Below are positions 12,117 through 23,973 of a stretch of 64,000 nt of DNA, one piece after another. Below the pieces are notes generated by a model. That model had not been told where the DNA came from. It saw only the letters and a program-made list of their open reading frames with translations, and did not search any database. This stretch comes from Combretum micranthum. Taxonomy: Eukaryota; Streptophyta; Magnoliopsida; Myrtales; Combretaceae. Each line of letters starts with the position of its first letter. Positions within the stretch are counted from its first letter, which is position 1. The position numbers were made by a program, and so were the translations under genes. Location of the stretch: NCBI GenBank assembly GCA_024138025.1, contig JAMXBD010000715.1, positions 186,001 through 250,000 of the forward strand, written 5' to 3'.

Positions 12117-13700
12117 TTATTTAAAAAGGTCAAGAAATTTATCATATTTCTCTTCCTCGTGCTGGTTCTTAAGTCGTAATAGATAAGGAATTGGAGGCAC
12201 ATATTCCTTAACTTTAGAAGAGATGGTTTTCTTGGCTTTCTCTTGTTCAATCTTTTTATGCGACTCATTAGCAGCCCTGTCTTCCATCACCACTTCTTCA
12301 GATGATTTCTCCTTTTTCTGTTGCTGTTGGAGTTCTTTCCCACTCCTCAAGATCATCTCTTTCACTTGCTCTTTTGGATTTATCTCTATACTTTAGAGTA
12401 GGGTGCCTTGATTTCTTTCGGAAAGCATCTTTACTATCTGCCCCAATTGGTTTTCCAAGTTATGGATTGATGCTTCATGATTACTTAAAGTCGAATTATC
12501 CGTTTGAATGAATTGTTTCATCATCTCCTCCAAGGTTGGTATCTTCTCTTGAGGAGGAGCTTTTTGAAATCTAGGTGGTGGGGAATTCATCCTTTGCATA
12601 TTTTTTCCTTCCCATGAAAAGTTAGGATGACTTCTCTACTCCGGATTGTATGTGTTACCATAGGGGTTATTTTGACTCGTTAATGGATTGCCCAAGTAGT
12701 TCACTTGCTCATAATGCTCTAAAGCTTCTTGGTTGATACATGAGTGATCCACAATGGCTCCTTGTGGTGGCATAATCAACCCCTTATCATGATTTATTAA
12801 TGCTTCCGCTTTGCTGCCAATGAGGAAACAATATCCACCTCATAGACTCCGGCTGCGTTCCTTTCTCCATTTCGCCTTGCTGACCATTGATAGCTATTAG
12901 TGGCCATATCTTCAAGCAATTGAAGAATTTTCTATGGTGTCTTGTGATTCAATGTACCCATTGTAGTCGCGTCTATCATTTGATGGGTTTAGTAGTTTAA
13001 CCCATTGTAGAAGTTTTGCACTTGCATCCATGGAGGTAGACCATGGTACGGACACTTCCTTAATTGCTCCTTATACCATTCCTAAGTATCACACACTATT
13101 TTTTATTCCATTTGAGCATATGTGGAAATGTCTTATCTTAACTTCACTATTTTTTATGGAGGGAAGTGATCGGCTAGAAACTCCTCCGCTAGCTCTTGCC
13201 AAGTGTTGATTGACCCTTAAGGAAGCGAGTTCAACTATTGTTTCGCTCTTCCCAATAGTGAGAATGGGAAAAGTCTCAATCTAATGGCATCATCACTTGC
13301 TCCATTTATTCTAAATGTGTTGCAAATCTCCAAGAAGCTTTTTAAATGAGAGTTTGAGTCTTCATCTTAGAGACCATCAAATTAGACATACTATGCAACA
13401 TTTAAATGACATTTGGCTCGATTTCAAAATTATTTTCAGCTACTTTAGGCCGGTTGATGCTCAAAGTTACTGTAGTCAAGCTAGGACGTGCATAATCAAA
13501 CATCATCCTTATACCCCCGTTATTTTCTCCATTATTTCCATCGGGGTTAAGCAATGGTGGATTTTCCTCTCTTAGTTCCTCCATTATGGTGGATTTTGCA
13601 GGCTTCTCTTCAAACTTCAACTATGAGGATCCCAAGATTTGTTTTGCAATTTTATGACGATTTTGAAGGGCTATCTTCTTAAGTTCCATATCAAAAGCAA
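12117..13700 (-). pseudogene. gag: Element B gag, broken
   Basis: Pieces in order from the 5' side: a leader with MMFDYARPSLTTVTLSINRP and VAENNFEIEPNVI (13,402-13,620), typical of Athila gag, then a capsid region with stops (12,620-13,400), a Pro/Gln-rich stretch with NLENQLGQIVKMLSERNQGT (12,393-12,599), and MILRSGKELQQQQKKEKSSE (12,117-12,365), the AITLRSGK box in altered form. The frame is broken at least four times. Confidence 0.85.
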
Positions 13701-13851
13701 GCAACCCAGAGGACCTAGTTTTTGTCATAAACTACAAAAGCAAAGCTATGTGTGCGTCTCCAATCCAACACCAAATAGATTGCTAATTAAAAACTAATAT
13801 CAAACAAAAATTCAATAAAATAGAAAATTGAGTAGATTAATAGAGTTTTAA

Positions 13852-13863
13852 GCATTGGCGCTA
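13852..13863 (-). other. Degenerate primer binding site of element B
   Basis: Minus strand reads TAGCGCCAATGC six bases inside the proposed LTR end, a decayed version of the tRNA-Asp site seen intact in element A. It supports placement of the LTR boundary at 13,870. Confidence 0.7.
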
Positions 13864-13869
13864 AAAACT

Positions 13870-15797
13870 TGATCAGTTGATTGATTAATAAAAAATACAC
13901 TATTCAAATCCTTCCTTTCAATCAATATATAGCCAAGTGTACCTATCATTCATAGCATAGTTTCATAAGAACAAGGTCGCCCCATAAGGATCGAAAATCC
14001 ATTAGTATTGACTTGCAATTCTATTATTTACTCTGAAAAAAAAAAGATTATAAATTAACTATTATGATTATAACTATGATTAAACCTTATTTTTATGGGT
14101 TCAATACAGATCAACAACAACACAAAAGAATTCAATATTGTTCAACTCGTCCAAACAACAAATTCCACTCAAGAATAGTATTATAATCAATTTCTAATGA
14201 TAATATCAATGATCATTCATGCCTTTTTAATCCACAAGATTCCTAAAATTGAGTAGTATCTTTTTTAAGACTACTAATCATTAATCTCTCAAATCTACCT
14301 ATTAGAATGTCTTCTAATTAGTAACAATTCAAGGATTACATTATTGATTAATGAATCTTTACAAAAATCATATAATATAGAAGACTCTTGTAATTCTATT
14401 TCTAGTAATCCAAACAAGCCTTTCTAATTATGTTTGATCTATTCAAATATGCAATTTCTCAAATTAAATATATGAAATCAAAACATAGAATCAATATTCC
14501 AAACATATCAATCTATGAAACAATATAAAACACATTATCAGACTCAAAAAAAAAAAAAAAACAAGAAATTTCATTGAAATGCAATTAAGTACAAACATAT
14601 AGTAATATCTTGGGTTCTTTTGATGTTTAGATGATAAAAATCTACTCCTCCATTACTAAACTATCAAAAACAGTAAACAACTAATACAACATGGAAGGAG
14701 TACACCTTAGATGAACAATCTTGAATGATCTTCTTGACTAACTTCCTCTATCTTGGATGCTCTGTCTTGAAGACTCTAATAATATGTTTCTAACGTAGAG
14801 AAATTATGATCTAATGAAGTGGTGGTTTGTTTCTGAACCTTTTATACCTATTTACACTTGTCAAATGTCTGTTATATTCTTAAAATTCAAATACACTTAA
14901 GTTCTTAAGATATTTTAAAATGTTTGACTGAGTCTTCAAAAAGTACACGGCATAAATACAGTCATCATCATCAAGTCATGCATCCTTCAAATTAGTTATA
15001 ACTATCATCCGAAGAAGAACACAACATAAACACAAGATATGGTTTCTAGTAATGCTATTCGTTGTGTCTCCAACACTATTCTTTCACACAATATCAAGGT
15101 AGGAATACCTAGGATTCTAATGCATCGTGTATCTCGCTGGCTTGTATCAGGTCATGCTTCTTTCTGTTAATTCAATCTTCAATTGTAATTGAGAAACACA
15201 GATCCATTCTTCATCAGTTCATTCATTTTCCAAGGAACACGACATAAGCATGGTTGATTGTAATGCCTCGTGTTTCTCATTGACTTGTTTCTCCAGGGCG
15301 CGATGAATATTGATGAAGGCCTCAACGTGAACATGGTGAGTTCCATCACAACTACATTTAGTTGTGTTTCTAACTATCTTCATTTTTTCACTTGCGAATA
15401 ATTCTCCAATAGAAACACGAGTAAACCATGGGTAAATATAAAAGGACCATGCTCCTCTCTAGTCCTTAGTTCTTTAAAATTGATTTATTCCAAACTTGAA
15501 CATGGATGAAACATAGTTTATTTTATCTGATTGTGCTTCTCAAAATTTCTTGACCTTTTCTTCACTTTGATTTCAAATTTGGTATAACTTGATTAATTTA
15601 ACTCCAAAGATTTTTAATCATCATTCATCTATCAAAAATAGAAAATTAACCAAGTTAAGTACCAATTATTAGTATTAATTTATACAAATATACATAATTT
15701 ACCCTATTAATTATATACTAAAACACATATATTACTTAACCTGGAGTCTTGAACTCTACGAAAGCACTTAGTAGTATCAAGCATTGTGTATTGATCA
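13870..15797 (-). repeat. Probable 5' LTR of element B (1,928 bp)
   Basis: The inner end (plus strand TGATCAGTTG at 13,870) is adjacent to the primer site. The outer end is placed at 15,797 because the plus strand there ends TATTGATCA, giving TGATCA/TGATCA termini. The length is close to that of element A's LTR (1,866 bp). The outer end is chosen from the terminal inverted repeat alone because the second LTR is not preserved well enough to compare. Confidence 0.65.
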
Positions 15798-17299
15798 AAG
15801 TATATGTAAATGCAACTAGTGCCCAAAATACTTGAATTCTGTCTAAAGAATTTTAGTCAGAGGGGCAAAATGTAAATGGGCTTAAAAATATAAATATTAT
15901 CATTTAATTATTTGATCTTGACTCGTGGGCTAATTAACATGGTCTAATGGGTCTGGTTCCTTTATTTGAGATGATTAGGGGAGATTTGGCATGGTGGGCT
16001 TAGAATAGTGCCCGTTGGACTGACCTCTCCGTCATCCAATCTTTCTCATTATGACTCATGCACTAAAAGAGATTTATCTTAACCATCAATTGTCAACATG
16101 ATCCAATAAATGACATTGATAGCTAATTTCTATAAATAATCTGTGTCTCTCATCATTTGAAAAAAGGAGAATTTGGATAGAAACACTAAGGTGCTACTGA
16201 GTTTCTTCCTTAAGAGATCAAACACTTATTCATTACTATTAGTGGGATTGATGCTTGATAGCTTCTCTACTTGTCACAAATGCGTTTGAGAGATTTGAGA
16301 TTGCTTACTCCCTCCCTATTCCACTTCTCTTTCGACTATTCATTCTTGAAGTATCATTGTGTGTCACTCCTCCACGCCATGTGTAGTGTGACACTCATGC
16401 AACATGCATGTGACTACTTCGTTCAAATCTATACATCTATAATTCAAAACACATAACTTAAGGGTGTCTAGAAAAATAAATAACAACCTAGTCACTTGAC
16501 AATAATAGCTATTCTATTATAGTCTTATTACCTACGAATGACTATGACGGTGTTCACTTACATTTTGAGCCCCATAATAGTTATTCATTAATGAATGGCT
16601 ATTAAAAAAAATCTTGAATTGCCATTCATTAATGACACCTCTAAATTGCAATTCAACAATTGCCCTATTTCTTTTGTTCCTAAAGTACCCTCATTAAAAT
16701 TTATAAATTGTAATGAAATTAAAATAGGGTTGTTTATCCTTTCATCCTCTTTCATAATATAACTAAAATCGGGTTATTTTTATCATTTTATTTTTTGTTC
16801 ATGGTTTACTCATTGTTAGAATGCATGCAAGTGAACAAGGTAATTGCAATTCAACTATAATAAAGTGAACAATATAATACATAATCAAGCTTTATTATAG
16901 CTTTATTCTATTCTTTCATAATAGCAATTCATTACAGCCTTATTCCATTCCACTAAAGTGAGCAGGCTATAAATGGTATTAATCAAAGCATTCAATTCTC
17001 AAACGGACACCACCGAAAAACACATTTGAAACCTTATGAAAACAACTATAAATTTGCAAAAGTTAGAGAACAAAGAAGATATCGCTAAAATAATAAGGTT
17101 AGTTGTAACCAAGAAATATAGCGAAGTTAGGTAGAACTTGCATGTAACCTCCAAATATAATGGTATTTTTGAACTTACTATAGTTATTATTTTTTACCTA
17201 TGTAGTTTTGATATAATCGAGCTCCTAGAAGACTACTCAAATCAATATAAGTAATAGTTTCAACTACAAATTGTAAAGAGATTATATTATTTCTAAGGT
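15798..17299. other. Intergenic, with a possible MITE
   Basis: No supportable gene. Between 16,551 and 16,964 there is MITE-like structure: the left end TGTTCACTT (16,551) is matched in inverted orientation by AAGTGAACA (16,864-16,872) and again by AAGTGAGCA (16,956-16,964). The interior has ATTCATTAATGAAT-type palindromes and repeated AATAG(C/T)TATTC words. No clean target duplication is seen, so the boundary is uncertain. Confidence 0.4.
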
Positions 17300-19340
17300 G
17301 TGTGTGTATATATATATATATTAATTTAATTACACATGAGGGTAGAATGAATATCATTAAGAATAAGGTTAATGATGAGTTCAGTACACGACTGCTACGA
17401 GCTCACCACTATTGGCTCCGTTAATGATCTGACAATCTCACCCTATAAGAATATGCCATGTGTCAACTTACGTAGCATGTTACTATTATTTATTTATTTT
17501 ATCATTTTAATTATTATTTGTTATTTATTATTACTACCATAATTATAATTGGTATAAATCATAATTTTAATTAATATGAATTTACTTATGGTCCATTAAT
17601 ATTTTTAACCAAGCCCATTCCATAACTAATATGCCTACACTAACTTGCTATGATATAATTGTTTCAATAATGAACATTCAAATTGCTTATTATAAAGAAT
17701 ACTGGTAACTTAAAATTTAACAATGTAGGATTGTTTTATGTGTAATAGACAGGAGTGTCCAGCAGCCATTGAAGCTCGATTTTAAGCTTTTCAGCTTAAA
17801 CTACCCCCTTCTCTGTCTAAACTCTCGACTTCTCTCTTCATATATGTAGTCATGAACATATTACTATTAAGTTCTTGGCTAACTTGCTAGGGATTCCATT
17901 AAAACATACCATAGAATGTGCACCAAAAATAATAAAGGTCTTCTTTCATGTTTCATTTATTTTCTTGTGCTTGTTTAGTGGGAAAAAAAACATTTTGAGA
18001 GAGATTACTAGTGAGTCTTATTAATCTAGCAGGGGTGATATGATGATAGTGGTTGACAAGCACGAGCTTCCTCTAGCTTCATCTCCCTTTCCTCAATCTC
18101 AGCCTCAGGTCACAAATTTCGTAGTATGTACCAATCTATTTGCATAAATGATTTGGGTTAATTAAGATGCTATTAACTATTAGTATTGTTAGATTGTTCA
18201 TTTTTCCTTAGTTTTGTTATATTTAAATCTGTCTATAGGGATTGGAAATCTTAACTGCCCTGATGGAGCATCCTTCTCTAGTATCTGCATCCAATTCATT
18301 GATATATGTATTACAATTCATAATTTGGTAGTTGTAGGTGTTCCATGGATAACCATTTCATCGACTTAGTGAAATTAACCAAACACTTTAGAATATGAAC
18401 TTCAATGAAATATAATTACCTAGAGATTTTCGAAGAGCAAAATGATGACTAGATATCTAGTGAAAATGCACATTAAGTGAATTTTCTTATCCATACTGAA
18501 AAAGGAACCTATTATTTTACATACAACATATTTGACTTGAATCACTACAATTTCAGGTCATCAAACCGTGATATGAATATGAAACAGTAAATTGACTCAA
18601 GATAACCCATAAATCCCTTCAATTCCACCATGGATGTTAAACCCTTATATGAAGAAAACACTCTAAAAAAATTTCTTTCTCATGAACTCCATGATAAGTT
18701 AAAGCTTGGTCAAGCATTCAGAAGTAATATTAGTATGGAGCTAAATTTCTTTGTTAAGTGGATTATTATTGCCTGTTGCTAAATTTATTTTACTTGCAAG
18801 ATTTATGCTTTGTTATCTACGTCAAAAAAAGACATTAACTTGTATTTGATGTTGCTAGTAATTTATTAGTAAGTCCCACATCACTAAATATTTAGCAATT
18901 ATTTACCTTTATAATGAGCAAATTGACAAACAAATGTTGAAATGCTAATACTATATCATGGGCGGGCTTATTGGGTTGTGTTGATTTGAGTTTAAGTTGG
19001 CTATTAGGTAGGCTTGATTAAAGTTATTAACAAATGGGTTGTAGGTTATTTTATTAGTTATAAGTAAATTAATATTAACTATAATTATAATAGTAATAAT
19101 ATGTAAAACAAATAAATTATTATAATAATAAAATAAATAAAAAAGAAGATGCCATACTAGCTGACACGTGGCATGTTCCTATAGGGTAAGAGGGCCACGT
19201 TATTAACAAAGCTAACAACGGTTAGCTCAGGTAGCATTCGCATACATGGGAACTTGATCCAGGAATGAAATTGACCAATCGCAACATTAACTCTTAAGAA
19301 TAATTGTGTTAATTTAACAAATATACTAACACAACTAATG
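17300..19340. repeat. 2-kb element with ~0.4-kb imperfect inverted-repeat arms
   Basis: The reverse complement of about 17,300-17,720 matches about 18,870-19,340 over nearly its full length. Anchors are TATAGGGTGAGA versus TATAGGGTAAGA, GACACATGGCAT versus GACACGTGGCAT, ATAAGTAAATTCATATTAA versus ATAAGTAAATTAATATTAA, and CTTTATAATAAGCAA versus CTTTATAATGAGCAA. The 1.15-kb centre is unique and has no convincing open frame. The right arm's inner end contains AAGTCCCACATCACTAAAT, similar to the start of some plant LTRs, so it may be two oppositely oriented LTR-like copies or one long-TIR DNA element. A (GT)/(AT) microsatellite (17,298-17,321) sits at the left margin. Confidence 0.7.
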
Positions 19341-20252
19341 GAAGTCCACAATGAGAACATATCACACTTAAGAACACATCTAGAAATAAAAAAATTAAGA
19401 TGATACTGTACATTTCAAAACCAATACAATTTAGCAGTATATCATAAGAGTAGTAAATCACTTTGTCATCAAATTCTTCTATAAGCTATTGTGATAACAT
19501 AAATGAATTACTTGGAGAATTACTGCAGTTAGCTAGTTGACATGACTAGGTGAGTATTCAACCCATGGTTATCATATTTTCTTTGTGTTTGTAGTTAGTG
19601 AATTTAATTATATGAGATATGGAAATGAACGCCTACATGTGCTTCATATGGTTTTATAATGGTGAAAACACCTTGGTTATATGATAACTCTATGATTGTT
19701 GCATATAGCATCTCATTGTGAGCATATGAATTATTATTGCTATATCACATTGAATGAACCTGGTGATTATTCAAATTAAATTAATTAAATGTACCATGCA
19801 TTACATAACTTACATGTTGAAGGCCATCAGCATTATGCAATGGACGAGGTAATTTGTGATCAGGGGTATTGAGGTATCATGGGCCCTATTATCCGTACTA
19901 GGAATTGCCTTTCTTGAAACATGTGGCTTGGGGAGTGAAGAGACTTGTCAATGCCATTGCAAAAGGCATAAGATGTACCCACTTTCCTATCTTAGGATTG
20001 ATGTCACATGTTTAAAGGAAAGCTTTTTAAAGATTGTTATTATCTTTGCTTGTATCACGTTGATCTAATTCTTTGTGACACTCAAGCTTCCATTTTTGTC
20101 AGTTTCCTTCGACTATCCATGATAATAGTTGTATGTGTGATCCCATGATGAAGACACCTAGATGCTGACAACCTAGATGCTGACAACAATTGATCAACTT
20201 TTCAACCCTTGTCACGGTAGGTATAAATATGCTATATATAGTTTCCACATGA
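19341..20252. other. Intergenic, nothing recognised
   Basis: No recognisable gene, RNA or mobile element. A 70-codon open frame at 19,856-20,068 has no recognised domain and no supporting context. The repeated phrase ACCTAGATGCTGACAAC (20,156 and 20,172) is a short direct duplication. Confidence 0.5.
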
Positions 20253-20627
20253 AGTAAATTACGTTAGAAAGTATTAATTTTTGAAGATAAGTTCATTTAA
20301 AAAACCAATATTTCAAGTGTTTAGGAAAAGGAATCAATATTTTACAAAGTGAATCAAATGAGGTATCAACATTTTGCAAAGTTTATTTAAGGTATCAATG
20401 TTTAAATTAGTTTTCAATTAAGTCTTATTCATTTTTGTTAATGGTCAATTATTAATACTTCATTTGACTCACCTTAAAGAATATTGATACCTCTTTTTAA
20501 CCATTTAAAATGTTAGTACTTATATGAATTCATCTCCAAATATTGATTCATCTTTTTAATTACCCGAAACATTTATACATAAGATGAACTTACCTCTAAA
20601 TATTGATACCTTTCTATATAATTACCC
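20253..20627. mobile_element. Fold-back MITE, family M1 (~375 bp)
   Basis: The left half (from GTAAATTACGTTAGAAAG at 20,254) is the imperfect reverse complement of the right half (ending CTATATAATTACC near 20,626). Recurring internal words are GATAAGTTCAT, AGGTATCAATATT and GGAATCAATATT. The termini match those of the MITE at 25,652-30,630, so both belong to one family. There is no coding capacity. Such elements move with a transposase supplied elsewhere. Confidence 0.8.
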
Positions 20628-21462
20628 CTTTCTAGATGATTCTATATATTTGTTGCATTCACGTATTTGATCAAGCATATCATATAATTGTTTAATACGC
20701 TTATTTGAATCTTATGTAAAAGGTACGACATCGAGTTAGTCTCACTAATTTGAATATAGCTTACCCTTCAATGCATACCTAAGATCAAGTTATGTAAGTA
20801 GTAAATTAGGAATTTGATAGTTGAATTTAGTTAAAAGAAGCAATTTTAAATTTTTTTTCTTTCTTAGAACCTTCATTTTGCCTTTAGTGATTTAATTAAT
20901 AGTGGTAAATATCTTTTTTGGACCTTTGGTCTTGTCTTTTAGTAAGGCAACCAATTCTTTATGGTCCTAGTGCACTATGGAATATTGACTATCTTAATTG
21001 ATTTCTTCATAATTGAATATATATATATATATATATATGTAAACACACACACTAGAATGACTTTTTAATTAATTACAATCTTGCAACCTTTGACTTAAAA
21101 GGCAATCTTCATATTACATGTGCACGCTTGATATAATGACTATAGGGCAATATTAATTATAATTCGGATCATTATATTAATTACTAGGGCTCACTCTCTA
21201 GGATCATTATTTGTGGTATCAATAAAATTATAATTCGGATCAAATTAGTTCATTTTTAATATTCATGGAATTTATTAAAAATTAATTACATTCATATCTT
21301 ATTTTTTATATTTATTTTAATAAATAAATAATAAAAATTTTACTTTTTTACATTAAATTAGAAATTCCTATCATGTACGATATAGAGACATGGGAAGTGT
21401 CCGTACTTTTCTTTTTTAGCAAACTAGTTCCTAAACGTTCAAGAGGATGTCTCCACTATTGG
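20628..21462. other. Intergenic AT-rich stretch with (AT)n microsatellite
   Basis: Nothing supportable apart from an (AT)n run at 21,017-21,039 followed by a short CA run, and two copies of the phrase TAATTCGGATCA (21,160 and 21,230) that suggest a local duplication. Confidence 0.6.
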
Positions 21463-22062
21463 AAAAGTTAATGGCATACATTTTTTCCTTTTTTTACAAT
21501 TTGGTGTCTATACTTTAGCTTTAATAGTACTCTAGTTTATATATTTAAATTTTGATGCATTGTAGTGTATGTTCTCTAATTGATACATTAAAAATTAATA
21601 TTTTACTATTATCAATCGATACATTATTTAAAAAATTAAATGAAAGTAATGTATTAATTCAATGGGAATTGTAGAGGTTTAACTACTACTAAGATCTTAT
21701 TTGCAAATGAAATTGATGTTACGAACTTTCTAGCAATATAAGATTTTATCAAAATTGAAGATCACATGTAAAAAGTTATTCACGATTGAAATTACTATAT
21801 ATAAATAATTTTCTTTTATTTTTGAAATAATATATTATTTAAACTTCTACAATTAATTCTCAATAATTTAATACATAATTTTCACTTAAATTTTATAATA
21901 ATATATCAATTAAGAAAAATAATATTTTAATTTTTAATGAATCAAATGGAGAACATACATTAAAAATGCATCAAAATTAAAGTATATATAACTAGAATAC
22001 AATTAAAGTAAAAGTATAGGCATTAAAATACAAAAAAAAAAATGTAATGGCCATTAACTTTT
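21463..22062. mobile_element. Large fold-back element, family M2 (~600 bp)
   Basis: The plus strand begins AAAAGTTAATGGC at 21,463 and ends GCCATTAACTTTT at 22,062. The arms match in inverted orientation over roughly 220-260 bp each. Examples are TTTGATGCATTGTAGTGTATGTTCTC against the reverse complement of the block at about 21,950-21,975, and TGATACATTAAAAATTAATATT against the block at about 21,925-21,945. The centre (21,690-21,840) is unpaired. There is no open frame. It is a classic non-autonomous fold-back structure. Confidence 0.85.
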
Positions 22063-22779
22063 CTGGTAAGGAAAACACTAAATTGAAACATAATTAAAAA
22101 AAAACAAAGAGAGAGATAATAATCGCAAAATTTGAAAGTTTAAACACTAATTTAATAAAAATGGAAAATACATATCAATTTGGTATCAAAGTAAGAAGAG
22201 ACGCACATCACGTTAGTTGTAATATAATCATAATCTCATTATCAATAATGGCAACGCATGTAAACACCATTAATATAAATTTTCTTGTAAAATAGATCTT
22301 CTACTTTTCATCTTTTAATAGACATTAGCACTTATATTAAATCGCATCATGATGGGCCTTGAGACACTACTCAAATCCTGTATATTAAGTAACTCCCCCA
22401 AATGTAAATCACACGCAAATAGCATAAAAACTTAATTATAAAAGTCTTTATAAAAAAAAGAACAAGTCTTCTAACGATAATAATACCTACATTACGTCCT
22501 ATAAAATCTTTTATGCAAAGTTGAAATTTGATTTGATGCAAAACTTGCCATGAATTACAAATTAATTTAATCCTTCTAAGCCTTAGAAACCAATCCTTAT
22601 GACTTAATCTCGTCCATTGATTGTCAAAATGATTTGACAAAAGATCAAATAAATCTCAAATGAAGAACTAGTCCATTCCCCAAGTCCTTTCTTTAAGTGT
22701 CATTTAGCTTTTCTTGTGTAATACAAAGTTCAAGTAGCATTTATATGACCCTATCAATTGAAAATGGATATCGACATAC
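22063..22779. other. Intergenic, nothing recognised
   Basis: AT-rich DNA with no supportable gene, RNA or repeat structure. The short open frame on the minus strand (22,371-22,640) has no recognised motif. Confidence 0.5.
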
Positions 22780-23290
22780 AAAGTTATACTTTGAATGGTT
22801 ATTTGCTTACTTAAGAAGTCATTATTTTTTGTCAATTTTGTAAATATATTCACTACATGGGACCATCATATCCATTAAAAGGATAACACTAGCTTAAAAT
22901 GTAAAACAACACAAACAAAAATAATGTTGAATTACAAATACACCATTTAAAGTATTGATCAAGTGTGAATAAATTCTTTAAACTCTCAAAAGATAACTTT
23001 ACTCTTCGTAACATTGTAAATCGTGTTGATAGGCTTTAGACCATCACCGAAGTCCTAAAAAATGCTGCCATTTATGTCCTTATAGTCACAATTTTGGCTG
23101 TTCAGGATCTATTATGAGTTCTTTGTATATTTTATATATTATGGATGGTAAAATCCTGCCACATGAGTCTAGAGATTTGTTTACTCCTAACATAAATTAT
23201 CCCTATGTATTATCTTATAAAAACCAAAGGAAACACATCAACATAGTACACATCAATTTACTTGATGACAATTGAAAATGATAACAAGAA

Positions 23291-23295
<5 letters not shown>

Positions 23296-23332
<37 letters not shown>
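23296..23332. repeat. (AG)n microsatellite downstream of SPH gene 1
   Basis: A perfect AG run of about 18 repeats. The homologous place near the second SPH gene (58,421-58,440) has only a short interrupted GAGA run, so the tract expanded after duplication. Confidence 0.95.
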
Positions 23333-23335
<3 letters not shown>

Positions 23336-23485
23336 GACCATATACACCTTTGTGTTTTAGAATAAGCGAAGACGCAAAAAAAAAAAAAAAATGAAAAGCT
23401 TTAATCATATCATTAACAACCATTATTTGATGGCACTTATCATCACAATATTATTAAAATAAATTGACTCCTCATTTCAGATTTG

Positions 23486-23893
23486 CTATTTAGGATTCCA
23501 CTTAAAGCATTCAGATGAGCCGCTTTGTGGATTAACTTTGCATGGGCCATCTGGCTGTATAGCCCACAAGCACTCCTTGCATGTACCTGCATCTCTGTCC
23601 CCCAAGTATACATCAAACCAAAGAATTGGAGAGCCGCTCCATTGAAAGCTGCAGTAGAAATCAGTTGTTCCAAAAAAATTTGGTTTGAATTTGAATCCCC
23701 AAGATGCTCCTGGGACAATACGCTGAACACCTAGATCATCATCTTTGGATTTGCAATGAACTACTAGCTCCACTTGTCCCGGTAATACATTATAGATCTC
23801 AACATGTGTTTCTGGAATGAAAACCCCACATCCTAATTTTACGGAAACAAGAAGTGAGAATAACATCAAAGATGAAAAAGTCGATGAATCCAT
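23486..23893 (-). CDS. S-protein homologue (SPH), secreted self-incompatibility S1-like protein, copy 1
   Basis: Encodes 135 residues with no intron, the usual size of plant SPH proteins. Residues 1-22 form a hydrophobic signal peptide (MDSSTFSSLMLFSLLVSV), so the mature protein is secreted. The S1 domain follows: VEIYNVLPGQVELVVHCKSK, DDDLGVQRIVPGASWGFKF, TTDFYCSFQW and the C-terminal SSECFKW. Cysteines of the HCKS, FYCSF, PDGPC and ECFKW positions are present, plus an extra TCKEC pair. Poppy S1 is a pistil ligand that triggers pollen self-rejection. Most homologues in other plants have unknown roles, so a self-incompatibility function is not implied. The internal Met at 23,893 is preferred over the upstream Met at 24,004 because it starts the signal peptide and lies about 70 bp after a TATA box. 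The paralogue at 58,602-58,997 starts at the same place. Confidence 0.9.
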   Translation of the reverse strand: MDSSTFSSLMLFSLLVSVKLGCGVFIPETHVEIYNVLPGQVELVVHCKSKDDDLGVQRIVPGASWGFKFKPNFFGTTDFYCSFQWSGSPILWFDVYLGDRDAGTCKECLWAIQPDGPCKVNPQSGSSECFKWNPK

Positions 23894-23961
23894 TCTTCTA
23901 GTTTCTAGGTTTTTAATTATATTGATCAATAGATGGATGTCTTTTTCGTTGCGGTAAGACT

Positions 23962-23973
23962 CAATATATACAG
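23962..23973 (-). promoter_or_regulatory. Putative TATA box of SPH gene 1
   Basis: Minus strand reads CTGTATATATTG about 70-80 bp upstream of the chosen start codon. The second SPH gene has a TATA motif at a similar distance. The longer open frame would have to initiate upstream of this box, which argues against it. Confidence 0.5.

Larger units (their letters stand above)
7240..15797 (-). mobile_element. Athila-like Ty3/gypsy retrotransposon B, decayed
   Basis: Second minus-strand gypsy element of the same broad group as A but clearly a different family. It reads LTR (13,870-15,797), degenerate primer site (13,852-13,863), gag, protease, RT, RNase H and integrase down to about 8,480, then 3' non-coding/LTR remnant to 7,240 where element A begins. 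A appears to have inserted in the 3' region of B, because B's expected 3' LTR is cut off exactly at A's LTR terminus. Reading frames are heavily disrupted. Confidence 0.85.

Noticed and set aside
19856..20068. 70-residue open frame as a gene
   Set aside because: No recognisable motif, no promoter or paralogue; the length is expected by chance in a window of this size.
23525..23734. Plus-strand open frame over SPH gene 1
   Set aside because: It is the antisense shadow of the SPH coding sequence, with no motif of its own.
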